NCBI GenBank assembly: GCA_964628055.1
Contig: CAZVNL010000001.1
Span: 115,222 to 179,221 of the forward strand
Direction: 5' to 3'
Length of the DNA: 64,000 nt
DNA from: CAZBEL01 sp964628055
GTDB lineage: Bacteria > Fidelibacterota > Marinisomatia > Marinisomatales > TCS56
Positions within the stretch are counted from its first letter, which is position 1. Each line of letters starts with the position of its first letter. The translations under genes were made by a program, and so were the position numbers. Of this stretch, positions 54,347-63,970 are shown piece by piece. Under the pieces are notes generated by a model, which did no database searches, was not told the origin of the DNA, and saw only the letters and a program-made list of their open reading frames with translations.

Positions 54347-55966
54347 TCAGCTAAGGATTGGTCCTGCTTTCAAGACCTCATCATCACCGAGGTCGTACTG
54401 CTTGTAATTCTCCTGGAACTTAACCACGAGTTCCCGGGCTCCCTCGTGGTAGGCCTTTTCTTGTTTCCACGCCTTTTGAGGGATGAGAATATTCCCGTCT
54501 ACCCCCGGGAGTTGGCTGGGTACCATGAAATGGAAGTAGGGGTCCTCTTGCATGGGAACCTTCTCAATACTCCCATCCAGGATAGTATGAATAATCGTAC
54601 GGGTCAATGGTAAATGAATCCGCTTGGCCCCCGAGCTGGCACTGGCCCCCACCCAACCCGTGTTTACCAGATAAGCCGGGACCCCGTGCCGTTTCATCTT
54701 TTCTTGCAATAATTTTGCGTAAGTCAAGGGATGCAACGTGAGAAAGGGTCCCCCGAAACAGGGAGAGAAAGTGGCTACCGGTTCCGTGATCCCCCGTTCT
54801 GTACCAGCCACCTTGGCTGTATATCCACTGATGAAATGGTACATGGCCTGATCAGGATTTAACTTGGACACGGGTGGTAAAATCCCATAGGCGTCACAGG
54901 CTAAGAAAATGATGGTACGAGGATGACCGGATATACTGGGCTTCCCCTGGGCAAAAAGAGAATTGGGGATATAATCCAGGGGATAGGAAACGCGGGTATT
55001 CTCTGTCTTGGAACTGTCCGTGTAATCCACTTTGCGAGTCCATTCATCGAAAACGACATTTTCCAGCAAAGCCCCGTGACGGATGGCATTGTAAATGTCC
55101 GGTTCATGTTCGGGATTCAAGTCGATTACCTTGGCGTAACAGCCTCCCTCGAAGTTGAAAATTCCGTTCTCCGACCAGCCATGTTCGTCATCACCGATCA
55201 GGGGCCGGTGGGGGTCGGTGGAAAGGGTGGTTTTTCCCGTCCCACTTAAACCAAAAAAGAGGGCCGGATTCTTTCCCTTGCTATCCACATTGGCCGAACA
55301 GTGCATCGAAAGAACACCTTTCAAGGGGAGGTAGTAATTCAGGACGGAAAAGATACCCTTCTTCATTTCTCCGCCATATTCCGTACCGCCAATAATGGCT
55401 ACTTTCTTCCCTAGATGAAAAATGATGAATGTCTCCGAGAACATTCCATATTTGACAAACTTTTCATTGTAGACATCAGAGGCGTTGATGATCGTAAAAT
55501 CGGGTTCCAATCCCTCCAATTCCTCCGGTTGCGGTCGGATGAACATGTTATAGGCGAAATGGGCTTGCCAGGCCTTCTTGGCAATCATACGGATGGCAAG
55601 ACGATAGTCGGGGTCAGCCCCGGCAAACCCATCAAAGATGTAGGTATTGGAGTCATCCGCCCGATTGTAGTAATGAACAACCTTATTATATAAGTCATCG
55701 AATATTTCCTCACTGACGGGCTGGTTCACCGGTCCCCACCAAATGTTTTCCACTGAGGAGGGCTCCTTTACAAAATACTTATCTTTGGGTGAGCGACCTG
55801 TATAGCGACCTGTATCTACGATCACGGCTCCCCGGCGACCCAGTTTTGCCTGTTTGTGTAAAATGGAATCCTCGATGAGACTCTCCACGGGTAAATTCCG
55901 TAAAATGCGGTGTACATGCGCCAATCCTAACTTGTCTAAGCCAAGTTCTCGGTTAATACTGGCCAT
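54347..55966 (-). CDS. pckA: Phosphoenolpyruvate carboxykinase (ATP)
   Basis: A 539-residue ATP-type PEPCK converting oxaloacetate to PEP for gluconeogenesis. The kinase-1a P-loop FFGLSGTGKTTLS and kinase-2 DDEHGW (GDDEHGWSENG), plus the oxaloacetate site GRYTGRSPKDK and the Mn-binding GGTEYGGEMKKG, are present. The AGGAGG ribosome-binding site is strong. It lies 30 bases before hpf and 9 after the recombinase gene. Confidence 0.97.
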   Translation of the reverse strand: MASINRELGLDKLGLAHVHRILRNLPVESLIEDSILHKQAKLGRRGAVIVDTGRYTGRSPKDKYFVKEPSSVENIWWGPVNQPVSEEIFDDLYNKVVHYYNRADDSNTYIFDGFAGADPDYRLAIRMIAKKAWQAHFAYNMFIRPQPEELEGLEPDFTIINASDVYNEKFVKYGMFSETFIIFHLGKKVAIIGGTEYGGEMKKGIFSVLNYYLPLKGVLSMHCSANVDSKGKNPALFFGLSGTGKTTLSTDPHRPLIGDDEHGWSENGIFNFEGGCYAKVIDLNPEHEPDIYNAIRHGALLENVVFDEWTRKVDYTDSSKTENTRVSYPLDYIPNSLFAQGKPSISGHPRTIIFLACDAYGILPPVSKLNPDQAMYHFISGYTAKVAGTERGITEPVATFSPCFGGPFLTLHPLTYAKLLQEKMKRHGVPAYLVNTGWVGASASSGAKRIHLPLTRTIIHTILDGSIEKVPMQEDPYFHFMVPSQLPGVDGNILIPQKAWKQEKAYHEGARELVVKFQENYKQYDLGDDEVLKAGPILS

Positions 55967-55975
55967 GGAAACCTC

Positions 55976-56887
55976 CTATTTTGATCCGTGAGGATGAGCT
56001 TGTCGATAGATTTGCTTCATTTTTTCCGGTTGGATATGGGTATAGATTTGGGTGGAAGAGAGACTGCTGTGTCCCAAGAATTCCTTCACGGCGCGAATAT
56101 CAGCCCCGCGATCCAACAAGTGACTGGCAAAGGAGTGCCGTAAAACGTGGGGTCCATAAGAGCGATCAGTGGCTAACTTTTTAAAATAGTTACTTATATG
56201 TCTTTGAATCGTGCGGGGTGCGATCCGCTGACCCTTCCGATTAGTAAACAAAGGACTGTTTGCTGTGGCTTGAACTGCCGTTTTCCCCCTTTTTTTCAGG
56301 TAATAATCCATGGCTAATTTGGTACGTTCACCAAAGGGAATCAACCTCTCTTTGTTTCCTTTTCCATGAACCTTCACCACCTGCTGGTTCCAATCCACAT
56401 CCCCGATATTGAGATTGACCAGCTCCCCTAACCTCATACCCGTGCTGTAGAATAGTTCCATTACTGCGCGATCCAAACGACCGTTAAAGGTGGCTTGATC
56501 AGCTGCGGACAGCAATTCTTCCACCGCGGTTTCATCGAGAAAATCCGGTAATGACTTGGGTATCTTTGGGGTACGAATATGAATGGTAGGATTATCCTGT
56601 CGTTGGCCGGTACGTAACAGGAACTTGCACCAGGATTTCAAGGTTGCCAGGCGTCGGGCAACCGTCCGTGCCGACAGGCCAGCTTCATATTCCTTTCCTA
56701 AAAAATGGCGTACTGTTTGACGATCAATACGGGATAATACTTCGAATGACTCGGGATCATATTGCTCCAGAAAAGTGCGGAATCGCTGAAGGTCATGGCG
56801 ATAGGCTTTGGTTGTATGCGGGGAAAACCCCCGTTCTTCCTGAATATAGCGCAAGAAATCATCTATGGTACGATCGAGGCTATTCAT
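55976..56887 (-). CDS. Tyrosine recombinase XerC/XerD
   Basis: A 303-residue site-specific recombinase with an N-terminal SAM-like DNA-binding domain (about 1-95) and a catalytic domain with R in STGMRLGEL, K in VHGKGNKER, H-x-x-R in HVLRHSFASH, H in LGHSSLSS and the nucleophile Tyr in TQIYTH (about residue 283). Xer recombinases resolve chromosome dimers at dif. It could be either XerC or XerD type. It overlaps rluD by eight bases; no dif-like site is visible here. Confidence 0.93.
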   Translation of the reverse strand: MNSLDRTIDDFLRYIQEERGFSPHTTKAYRHDLQRFRTFLEQYDPESFEVLSRIDRQTVRHFLGKEYEAGLSARTVARRLATLKSWCKFLLRTGQRQDNPTIHIRTPKIPKSLPDFLDETAVEELLSAADQATFNGRLDRAVMELFYSTGMRLGELVNLNIGDVDWNQQVVKVHGKGNKERLIPFGERTKLAMDYYLKKRGKTAVQATANSPLFTNRKGQRIAPRTIQRHISNYFKKLATDRSYGPHVLRHSFASHLLDRGADIRAVKEFLGHSSLSSTQIYTHIQPEKMKQIYRQAHPHGSK

Positions 56888-57848
56888 CGAGTGTCGCCAG
56901 TGTTTGAATTACTTGCTGCATATCCTGGGCGATGGGAACCGTAAAGGTCATGGATTTTTTCTCCACGGGGTGGTAAAACCGAAGCTGGTAGGCATGTAAT
57001 GCCTGGCGCTGAAGGATATCCATTAAACCGTTCAATTTCCGTGAGATATGGGGCAAGAAACCTTTGCATCGAGAGGAACCACCCCCATACTTCTCATCTC
57101 CGAAGAGGGGGTGATCTGCGTAAGCACAATGCACCCGGATTTGGTGCGTGCGCCCGGTTCGAGGAAAGAAATGGACCACGCTTAAATACTGACCTTCCTG
57201 CTGAATTTCGTACCCGGTTTTTGCTGAACGTCCAGAAGAGACCACTTCATACCGGGTGGGATCCCCACGGCAGCGGCCAAGGGGAGCTTCGATGTTTCCG
57301 CTCCGTTCCGGCCACTGACCCCAGGTAATGCCCACATAGGTTTTTTCAACGACGCGCTGGGCGAATTGTTCACTTAATTGGTGATGTGTCTGGTTATTCT
57401 TTGCCACCAATAATACCCCGGAAGTATTCTGATCTAACCGGTGAACAATCCCCGGCCGCAAGGGACCGTTAATATCGGAGAGCTCTCGGAAATAGTACAC
57501 CAGTCCATTCACCAACGTGCCGTGAGGGTTTCCTTTGCCTGGATGAACCGGTAAACCGGCAGGTTTATTTAATACAATGAGGACTTCATCCTCGTAAAGG
57601 ATATGAAGGGGGATGGGTTGTGGGATTATATGGTCTGGTTCAGGAAGTATTGCGGGAGGTTCAAACGCCACCACTTCATCACCCTGGAGTCGATAACTGG
57701 CCTTTTGCTGATGGCCATTAACCATAACCAACCCCTGCGCAATGGCCCGCTGAATCTGCGTTCTCGAATAATCCGGGAGATGGTGATCTAAAAACCGATC
57801 AAGGCGATCCGCTTCCTGGGGTTGGACGCGTATCTTTTGTACCTTCAA
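56880..57848 (-). CDS. rluD: 23S rRNA pseudouridine synthase, RluD family
   Basis: A 322-residue enzyme with an N-terminal S4 domain (about 13-60, RLDRFLDHHLPDYSRTQIQRA, quoted in part as RLDRFLDHH) and a RluA/RluD catalytic domain with HRLDQNTSGVLL, where Asp is the catalytic residue, and GRTHQIRVH. It modifies uridines in 23S rRNA helix 69 or related sites. The start appears to be TTG overlapping the lspA stop by three bases; no ATG or GTG lies near. Confidence 0.94.
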   Translation of the reverse strand: MKVQKIRVQPQEADRLDRFLDHHLPDYSRTQIQRAIAQGLVMVNGHQQKASYRLQGDEVVAFEPPAILPEPDHIIPQPIPLHILYEDEVLIVLNKPAGLPVHPGKGNPHGTLVNGLVYYFRELSDINGPLRPGIVHRLDQNTSGVLLVAKNNQTHHQLSEQFAQRVVEKTYVGITWGQWPERSGNIEAPLGRCRGDPTRYEVVSSGRSAKTGYEIQQEGQYLSVVHFFPRTGRTHQIRVHCAYADHPLFGDEKYGGGSSRCKGFLPHISRKLNGLMDILQRQALHAYQLRFYHPVEKKSMTFTVPIAQDMQQVIQTLATLDE

Positions 57849-58318
57849 GAAGGAGTAGTAATGTGTTCCTTAGAATCCCGAAAAAAGGAGTAGTAGAGGA
57901 AAAGTCCTATTCCCACCGTTACCGCGGAATCGGCAATATTAAAGATATACCAGTGATAGCTTCCGATCATGAAATCGAGGAAATCTACTACTTTCCCGTA
58001 CAGCACTCGGTCCACTAAATTTCCCATGGCGCCGGCCAAAATCACTGCCAGGGAAAGGCGCAATAGAAAAGCTTTACTCCTGGACTGCCAGAGATACCAG
58101 ATCAATAAACCCGTCAGAAAGAGCGCAATAATGGTGAAGAAATAGCCCCCCCCGGGGATATTCATCCCAAACGCAATCCCATCATTGGTGACGTAGGTCA
58201 GGTGAAAGAAGTTTTTAATGACCGGAACAGATTGGTACAGTTCAAGGGAGTTGCGAGTCAGCGCCTTGGTAACCTGATCTAGGATTACAATGGCGACACT
58301 CACGAGTAGTACGCTCAT
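57845..58318 (-). CDS. lspA: Lipoprotein signal peptidase
   Basis: A 157-residue four-helix membrane protease that removes lipoprotein signal peptides. The two catalytic Asp lie in GNLVDRVLYGKVVDFLDF and FNIADSAVTVG, the standard motifs (NxxDR and FNxADxxI/VxxG). It overlaps traR by four bases (ATGA). Two lipoproteins in this window are likely clients. Confidence 0.96.
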   Translation of the reverse strand: MSVLLVSVAIVILDQVTKALTRNSLELYQSVPVIKNFFHLTYVTNDGIAFGMNIPGGGYFFTIIALFLTGLLIWYLWQSRSKAFLLRLSLAVILAGAMGNLVDRVLYGKVVDFLDFMIGSYHWYIFNIADSAVTVGIGLFLYYSFFRDSKEHITTPS

Positions 58319-58707
58319 AAAAGATTCAGCTTTTCTTTATTCTTACATTCCACACATTTGGTTGTGTTAGGAACTTCAATCATTCGTTCTTCGGGTATCA
58401 ATTCCCCGCAAATGATACAGACCCCAAAGTTGCCGGAATCAATTCTTTCTAAAGCCAGGGTTAAATTTTTATAGTAGTCACTCTCCCGGTTCATGAGAAT
58501 GTAATTCTTTTCCTGTTCAAAAGAGTCAGTTCCAGCATCAGCCATGTGTAGACTGTAAACAGCATCCTGGGATAGTCCCGCTTTCACATTCTTAGTTGTT
58601 AATAGACCATTTTTAAGATCACCCATGTCCTGGGCAATTTCTTCCATGCGGCCTACAATGGTCTTTCTGAACATTTCCAGCTTAGCTTTCGAATATTTTC
58701 TTGCCAT
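58315..58707 (-). CDS. TraR/DksA-family zinc-finger protein
   Basis: A 130-residue DksA-type protein: a helical coiled-coil N-terminal part (about 1-80) and a C-terminal zinc finger (CIICGELIPEERMIEVPNTTKCVECK, quoted as CIICGELIP and CVECK). Such proteins bind the secondary channel of RNA polymerase. The lack of the DksA coiled-coil tip Asp pair could not be checked. Three ATG codons occur in a row at 58713, 58710 and 58707; the last has AGGA at the best spacing. The position next to lspA and ileS is common in the group. Confidence 0.86.
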   Translation of the reverse strand: MARKYSKAKLEMFRKTIVGRMEEIAQDMGDLKNGLLTTKNVKAGLSQDAVYSLHMADAGTDSFEQEKNYILMNRESDYYKNLTLALERIDSGNFGVCIICGELIPEERMIEVPNTTKCVECKNKEKLNLL

Positions 58708-58719
58708 CATCATTTCCTT

Positions 58720-61700
58720 TCAAAGTTTTACTCGTTCAATACTAAACGTTAATTTTTCGTTACGCACGGTAAAGGATACCGTATAATCACCCTGGTCCAT
58801 GTTTTCATCCATTTGAACGGTTAAGGTTTCATTGAAAAAGTAATCTTTGAATTCCTGGAGTGCACGGGCGATCTCCCCTCTAATCTGTCCATGAATTTTT
58901 ATCCGGTCTTCAACGGCGAAATTAGCATTTTTTCGCATAATTTGCACGTGACGAATGATATCCCGCACAATTCCCTCACGAACTAGACTAGGCGTCAATT
59001 CGGTGGTCAATCCTACGGTAATTTTGCCATCCGTGGCAGAGGTATATCCCTCGATGGGTTCGGGCTCTACAAGGATATCTTCAGTAGTGAGTGTCAACCG
59101 CTTTGTCCCAATGGTCAACGGCCACTTCCCCTCGCTTTGGAGGGTTTTTAATAGTACGCGCGGATCGATTTGGCTCAGATGTTCCCTGATTTTAGGCAGG
59201 TCCTCTTTAAATTTTTTCCCCAGTACCGGTAAATTGGGATTCAGCCGCGACCGTAAAACCTTTTCCGGGTCGTCGATACATTTCAGAACCTTCACATTCA
59301 ATTCATCCAGTACTACCTCCTGATGTTCCATCACGAACTGGGCCAAATCGTCATCGTCAAGATATAGGTACATGGTTGCCAGGGGCTGACGAACCTTCAG
59401 GTTACCTTTATTCCGTGCAGAGCGACCCAATTCCACGACTTTCCGAAGCGTATCAACACGATCCATAAGATGCGCATCGATGACGCTTTCATCAGCAACG
59501 GGAAAGTCATTCAGGTGGACGCTTTCGGGAAGATCGACCCCGGCGTTTAAACCTATATTTTGGTAAATCGATTCCGTTACAAAAGGAAAGACAGGGGCTA
59601 ACAATTTGGTCGTAGTCATTAAAACCTGATACAAGGTATCGTAGGCGGCCCGTTTGTCACAATCATCTGCCGCTTTCCAGAAGCGCCGGCGGTTTCGACG
59701 AATATACCAGTTGGAAAGGTCGTCTAAAAATCGTTCCCACTCGCGCATGAAACGATATACCCGATAATTCTCGTAATGCTCTCGGGCGTTCTTTACCAGC
59801 AGGTTCAATTTGGAAAGAATCCACCGGTCAAGGAGCGTGCGGTCGCCCGGGTCCGGTGACAAGGTGGGTTCATACCCATCCACGGCGGCGTACGTGGCAA
59901 AAAAGGAATACACATTCCAAAAGGTAATGAATTTTTTCCGTACTTCCCCCGCTGGACCGTACCCAAACAAGAGATTATGTTCAATATTCTGGCTGGCGTA
60001 AATCCAGCGCATAACGTCCACCCCCATTTTTTCCGCTGCCTCATCGAACCAGATGGCGTTACCCCACGACTTGTGCATGTCCCGGCCAGTTTCGTCCTTT
60101 ACCAATGCATGCCCTAAGAGGGTTTTAAAAGGCGCTTGCCCTTCCATGAAGGCGGACATAGCCAGGAGAGAATAAAACCAGTTACGGAATTGTCCGGGAA
60201 AAGACTCAGTTACAAAATCACCTGGGAACCAGTTTTTCCAGTAGTCTCGGTCCGTGTTGTACTTCAACGTGGAATAAGGAACGATACCAGCATCCAACCA
60301 GGGATTGCCCACATCGGGAACCCGTGTACCGATGAGCCCTGTCTGGGGGTGACGAATCTTTACCTCATCGATCCAGGGTCGGTGGGGGCTATGGCCTTCA
60401 AAGGTCTCCCACCCTTCCACCGCCAAAGCTTGCAATTCTTCTTTGGAGCCCACTACGTAAAAAGACTCATCCTCAAATATCCAGATAGGTAATGCCAGAC
60501 CCCAGAAGCGTTTCTTGGAAATCATCCAGTCGCCCATGTTGTCCAGCCATTCGTGCTCCCGTTCCCGACCCCATTCCGGTATCCAGCGGATGTCATCCAC
60601 GATCTTTTTAATCTTGTCCCGCCAGTCCATATTAATGTACCATTCTTCCACGATGCGGAAAACCAACTCATCGCCTGAACGCCAGCAATGGGGATAGATG
60701 TGGGGATAATCCTCCACGTGAACCAATAAATCTCGTTCCTTGAGGTCCTGGATGATAGCCTTGGCGGTTTGGGGATCGGTGGCACTTTTCCCTTGCAACC
60801 AACCGAATTGATCAATGAAGCAGGCCTCTTCATCTAAAGGTGCCAGGTTCACCAGCCCCAGTCGCTTCCCAATCTCATGGTCTACATCACCGCATCCAGA
60901 AGCAATGTGTACAATGCCCGTTCCTTCTCCGGCCACCACAATATCGTTCCCGATGGAATCCTTCCCACCATCAATGACCTGATGGCCGCTAATGGCCGTA
61001 ATCCCTTGAGCCTGGAGGTCCCGGTCAATTAAAGGATAGCCTCCGGGAATATGTTGAGCAGGTAAATGATCGTAGGGACCATCGTAAGCCCACCCTACCA
61101 AGTCTGCGCCCGGGAGGGTTCCTTCCACGGTATACCCACCGTGTTCTTTAAAGATTTGGTCGATGGTCTTGAGCTTGGGAACGCCCTTAATCCACTGTTT
61201 TCGCTCCCGAAACTGTTTTTCCAGACGGGGATAGTGCAAATTGTCGGCGGCGAAATAGTAGAGTGAGCCATCCGGGGTTCGTAACTTCACGTACTCCAGA
61301 TTCACGTTGACCGCTGCTGCCACGTTGGAGGTCAGTGTCCAGGGGGTGGTAGTCCAAATCAAAAGATACTCTTTATCACGAGCCCGCAGGGGAAAGCGGA
61401 CAAATACTGCTTTATGAGCAACCAATTTACGCCCTTCAATGATCTCCATCTGGGAATAAGACGTCCCCGAACGCCCGGACCACGGGACTACATCGGTTCC
61501 CCGGTATATCTTACCAGCGTCGTATAACTTTTTTAAGAAACTCCAGATGGTATAATTATTCTCATCGGACATGGTATAATAGGAATTATCCCAATCCATC
61601 CAGTACCCTAAGCGCTTGGATTGTTCCGTCTGGATAGCCGAATATTTTACAACCCGTTCTTTACAAAGGTTGACAAATTTCTCAATCCCAAAGGCTTCTA

Positions 61701-62022
61701 TGTCCCGTTTAGAAGTAAAATTGAGTTCCTTTTCCACTTCCACTTCCACCCAGAGACCCTGGCAGTCGAAACCATTTTGATACCTTAATTCGTGACCCGT
61801 CATGGCCTTGTAGCGTTGAAAGATATCTTTCAGCGTTCGACCCCAGGCGTGGTGTACTCCCATGGGGTTATTAGCCGTGATTGGTCCGTCGATAAAAGAC
61901 CACTTTGGTTTACCCCGATTAGCAGCCACCCGTTTCTGAAAGATCCGGTGATCTTCCCAGAATTTTAGAATGGAATGTTCCTGGGCGATAAAATCAACCT
62001 GAGGCGTAACTTTTTTAATCAT
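58720..62022 (-). CDS. ileS: Isoleucyl-tRNA synthetase with divergent signature motifs
   Basis: A 1100-residue class I synthetase that charges tRNA-Ile. The HIGH-equivalent is H57-H58-A-W (PMGVHHAWGR), the KMSKS-equivalent is M649-H-K-S-W-G-N, and the editing-domain and anticodon-binding regions are present. Where IleRS commonly has PWCPRCG in the catalytic domain, this one reads P180-W-S-G-R-S, so the Cys pair is absent. The family is the large archaeal/eukaryote-like IleRS found in several bacterial phyla, often mupirocin-insensitive (inference from type). The ribosome-binding site is AGGAAAT. Confidence 0.9.
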   Translation of the reverse strand: MIKKVTPQVDFIAQEHSILKFWEDHRIFQKRVAANRGKPKWSFIDGPITANNPMGVHHAWGRTLKDIFQRYKAMTGHELRYQNGFDCQGLWVEVEVEKELNFTSKRDIEAFGIEKFVNLCKERVVKYSAIQTEQSKRLGYWMDWDNSYYTMSDENNYTIWSFLKKLYDAGKIYRGTDVVPWSGRSGTSYSQMEIIEGRKLVAHKAVFVRFPLRARDKEYLLIWTTTPWTLTSNVAAAVNVNLEYVKLRTPDGSLYYFAADNLHYPRLEKQFRERKQWIKGVPKLKTIDQIFKEHGGYTVEGTLPGADLVGWAYDGPYDHLPAQHIPGGYPLIDRDLQAQGITAISGHQVIDGGKDSIGNDIVVAGEGTGIVHIASGCGDVDHEIGKRLGLVNLAPLDEEACFIDQFGWLQGKSATDPQTAKAIIQDLKERDLLVHVEDYPHIYPHCWRSGDELVFRIVEEWYINMDWRDKIKKIVDDIRWIPEWGREREHEWLDNMGDWMISKKRFWGLALPIWIFEDESFYVVGSKEELQALAVEGWETFEGHSPHRPWIDEVKIRHPQTGLIGTRVPDVGNPWLDAGIVPYSTLKYNTDRDYWKNWFPGDFVTESFPGQFRNWFYSLLAMSAFMEGQAPFKTLLGHALVKDETGRDMHKSWGNAIWFDEAAEKMGVDVMRWIYASQNIEHNLLFGYGPAGEVRKKFITFWNVYSFFATYAAVDGYEPTLSPDPGDRTLLDRWILSKLNLLVKNAREHYENYRVYRFMREWERFLDDLSNWYIRRNRRRFWKAADDCDKRAAYDTLYQVLMTTTKLLAPVFPFVTESIYQNIGLNAGVDLPESVHLNDFPVADESVIDAHLMDRVDTLRKVVELGRSARNKGNLKVRQPLATMYLYLDDDDLAQFVMEHQEVVLDELNVKVLKCIDDPEKVLRSRLNPNLPVLGKKFKEDLPKIREHLSQIDPRVLLKTLQSEGKWPLTIGTKRLTLTTEDILVEPEPIEGYTSATDGKITVGLTTELTPSLVREGIVRDIIRHVQIMRKNANFAVEDRIKIHGQIRGEIARALQEFKDYFFNETLTVQMDENMDQGDYTVSFTVRNEKLTFSIERVKL

Positions 62023-62109
62023 ATTTCCTGGAATTTAGGACTGAAAATTTGATCGTGAATTTAGGAGACAACGTGAGCCTGTTCAAAGGTTTCGCTGAAG
62101 GTAATAAAC

Positions 62110-62137
62110 AAAAGTCCCCCCGATCGGGAGGACTTTT
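62110..62137 (-). terminator. Intrinsic terminator after htrA
   Basis: A near-perfect hairpin (arms 62110-62122 and 62125-62137, one mismatch) centred on GATC. On the minus strand it is followed by a T-rich stretch (TTTTGTTTATT), placing it 16 bases after the htrA stop and 88 bases before ileS. Confidence 0.78.
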
Positions 62138-62152
62138 AGCGCTATAGAAGTT

Positions 62153-63541
62153 TCAGTTGGATAGATCTAAAGCATAGAAACGGGATATCTTATCGCGTTT
62201 AACCAGGAGTAGGATAGTATTTTCCTTGCTCACAGTTTTAACCAAGGTTTCGAAGTCATCCACATCCTCGATGTCTTCGGTGCCAACTTTGGTGATGATA
62301 TCTCCCGGTCGGATCCCAGCACGGTAGGCTTCGCTGGTCCGATCCACAGCCACGACCACCACCCCCTTTTGTGTTGGATCCAGGTCAAATTCCTCTGCTA
62401 GGGAGCGGCTCATATCGCGAACCTTTAATCCCAAACCGCTTTCATTGTGGGTGTTCGTGGCGGCTAACTGGGGTTTCTCGGGTAACTCTTCCAGTTTCAC
62501 TCGGAAGGTTTTTTCCTTCCCATTACGGATGACGGTTATGGTATAGCGTTTACCTGGTTCTGAGGAGGAGACCAAATTTTTCAATTGTGCGGGACCTTTC
62601 ACGGTATGATTGTTAAAGGCAATAATCACATCCCCAGCCTTTAGGCCGACTTCCTCTGCGGGGCTACCGTCCACAACATCACTCACCAGGGCACCGTTGC
62701 GAGTATCCAGATCCAGCACACGGGCGTAGGAATCCTCAATTTCCTGGATATACACACCCAACCAGGCTCGTACCACATACCCCTTGGTAATGAGATCCTC
62801 CATCACCTTACGGGCCATGTTAGAGGGAATGGCAAATCCCACGCCGCGGTTGGAGCGTTCAAATCCGCCGGTGGCAATGGCAGTATTAATCCCTACCAGT
62901 TCTCCCCGTATATTCACCAAGGCACCCCCGCTATTTCCAGGATTGATGGCGGCGTCCGTTTGGATGAAATCCTCATAGTTATTCCCCGAAATAATGTTAC
63001 TCCGACCCAAAGCGCTTACAATGCCCGCCGTGACACTGTGACTCAAATTAGGCGAGAACGGACTGCCTATGGCCAGGACCCACTCACCAACCCTTAATTG
63101 GTCAGAATTCCCGAAAGGCAGCGCGCTCAAATCCTCGGCCTCGATACGTAGAACCGCCACATCGCTCTGGGGATCTGTACCAACAATCTTGGCCTTAAAT
63201 TCACGCTTGTCGATGAGCTTTACCGTAATCTTGTCCATATTCTGAACTACATGGTTATTCGTCAAAATGTAGCCTTTTTGGGCATCGACAATAACGCCAC
63301 TACCTAAGGCTTGAGAATGAAATTCTTGCTCACCAAACCCGCGGGGGAAAAACCCCTTAAAAGGAAACTGATCATGAAGATCGTTGATCTTGACGGTCTT
63401 ATCCGATAGGACGGTCACAACCGCAGGGTTGACCTTCTCCGCCACCCGGGTGAAAACATTACTGAACTGTTGAACAATAGAATTTTGGGCCACAAGCGGT
63501 AAAACGGCGACCCAGGAAATGATTAACCAATTCTTACGCAT
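62153..63541 (-). CDS. HtrA/DegP-type periplasmic serine protease
   Basis: A 462-residue S1C protease with a signal peptide (about 1-20), trypsin-like domain with the triad H97 (TNNHVV), D127 (SDVAVLRI) and S204 (GNSGGAL), and two PDZ domains (about 255-345 and 365-460). It degrades or refolds damaged envelope proteins. ATG 63541 is chosen because GAGGA lies eight bases upstream; an ATG at 63556 has no such site. A nine-pair palindrome lies about 39 bp upstream. Confidence 0.94.
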   Translation of the reverse strand: MRKNWLIISWVAVLPLVAQNSIVQQFSNVFTRVAEKVNPAVVTVLSDKTVKINDLHDQFPFKGFFPRGFGEQEFHSQALGSGVIVDAQKGYILTNNHVVQNMDKITVKLIDKREFKAKIVGTDPQSDVAVLRIEAEDLSALPFGNSDQLRVGEWVLAIGSPFSPNLSHSVTAGIVSALGRSNIISGNNYEDFIQTDAAINPGNSGGALVNIRGELVGINTAIATGGFERSNRGVGFAIPSNMARKVMEDLITKGYVVRAWLGVYIQEIEDSYARVLDLDTRNGALVSDVVDGSPAEEVGLKAGDVIIAFNNHTVKGPAQLKNLVSSSEPGKRYTITVIRNGKEKTFRVKLEELPEKPQLAATNTHNESGLGLKVRDMSRSLAEEFDLDPTQKGVVVVAVDRTSEAYRAGIRPGDIITKVGTEDIEDVDDFETLVKTVSKENTILLLVKRDKISRFYALDLSN

Positions 63542-63579
63542 AGGAGTGTTCCTCATGAAAATAGTAGTTTATTGTGCCC

Positions 63580-63603
63580 TTTTGAATGCAAACCCATTCA
63601 AAA
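63580..63603 (-). promoter_or_regulatory. Palindrome upstream of htrA (candidate operator)
   Basis: TTTTGAATG (63580-63588) pairs perfectly with CATTCAAAA (63595-63603) around a six-base centre, about 39 bp before the htrA start. The size and position suit a regulator binding site, though a hairpin without regulatory role is also possible. Confidence 0.4.
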
Positions 63604-63640
63604 AGTTTCCTTGCAAAAATAAGAACCCTATAAATTGAGT

Positions 63641-63659
63641 ACTTCGTGAATGACGAAGT
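63641..63659. other. Perfect 7-bp inverted repeat
   Basis: ACTTCGT (63641-63647) and ACGAAGT (63653-63659) flank GAATG. It lies just outside the edge of repeat copy B. Confidence 0.55.
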
Positions 63660-63664
63660 GAAAA

Positions 63665-63970
63665 GGTGGTGATACCATCAAAATATTGGGTGTTTCCGAC
63701 CTTCGAGGTTCAACATTCCCTCTTTTTCACTAATACCTGCTTATTCCATTAACCACAAGCCGGAGAGCCCTGGAGTATTGGATCTAAGTAAAACCATTTT
63801 CAAAGCGAAATGCTAAAAGACGGATGTTATTCAACAGGAGACGAGAATAGAAATTGGAAATTGGTGTGAGAAAGTCTCTTTCTTTCCCACCCTATATGGC
63901 AAAACGAAAAAGCGGGTCTCTCAAACCTAACCACTACTTTAACCTAAACCTTTACCTCAGCCTTGCTATT
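63665..63970 (-). repeat. Long non-coding repeat, copy B (inverted relative to copy A)
   Basis: The reverse complement aligns to 19420-19722 over nearly its whole length, with the best-conserved part at 63708-63912. A degenerate AAGGTT-type tract fills 63921-63960. This copy is longer by a few small insertions. The element sits upstream of htrA, while copy A sits between a GNAT gene and dusB, so it is not tied to one gene family. Confidence 0.82.
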
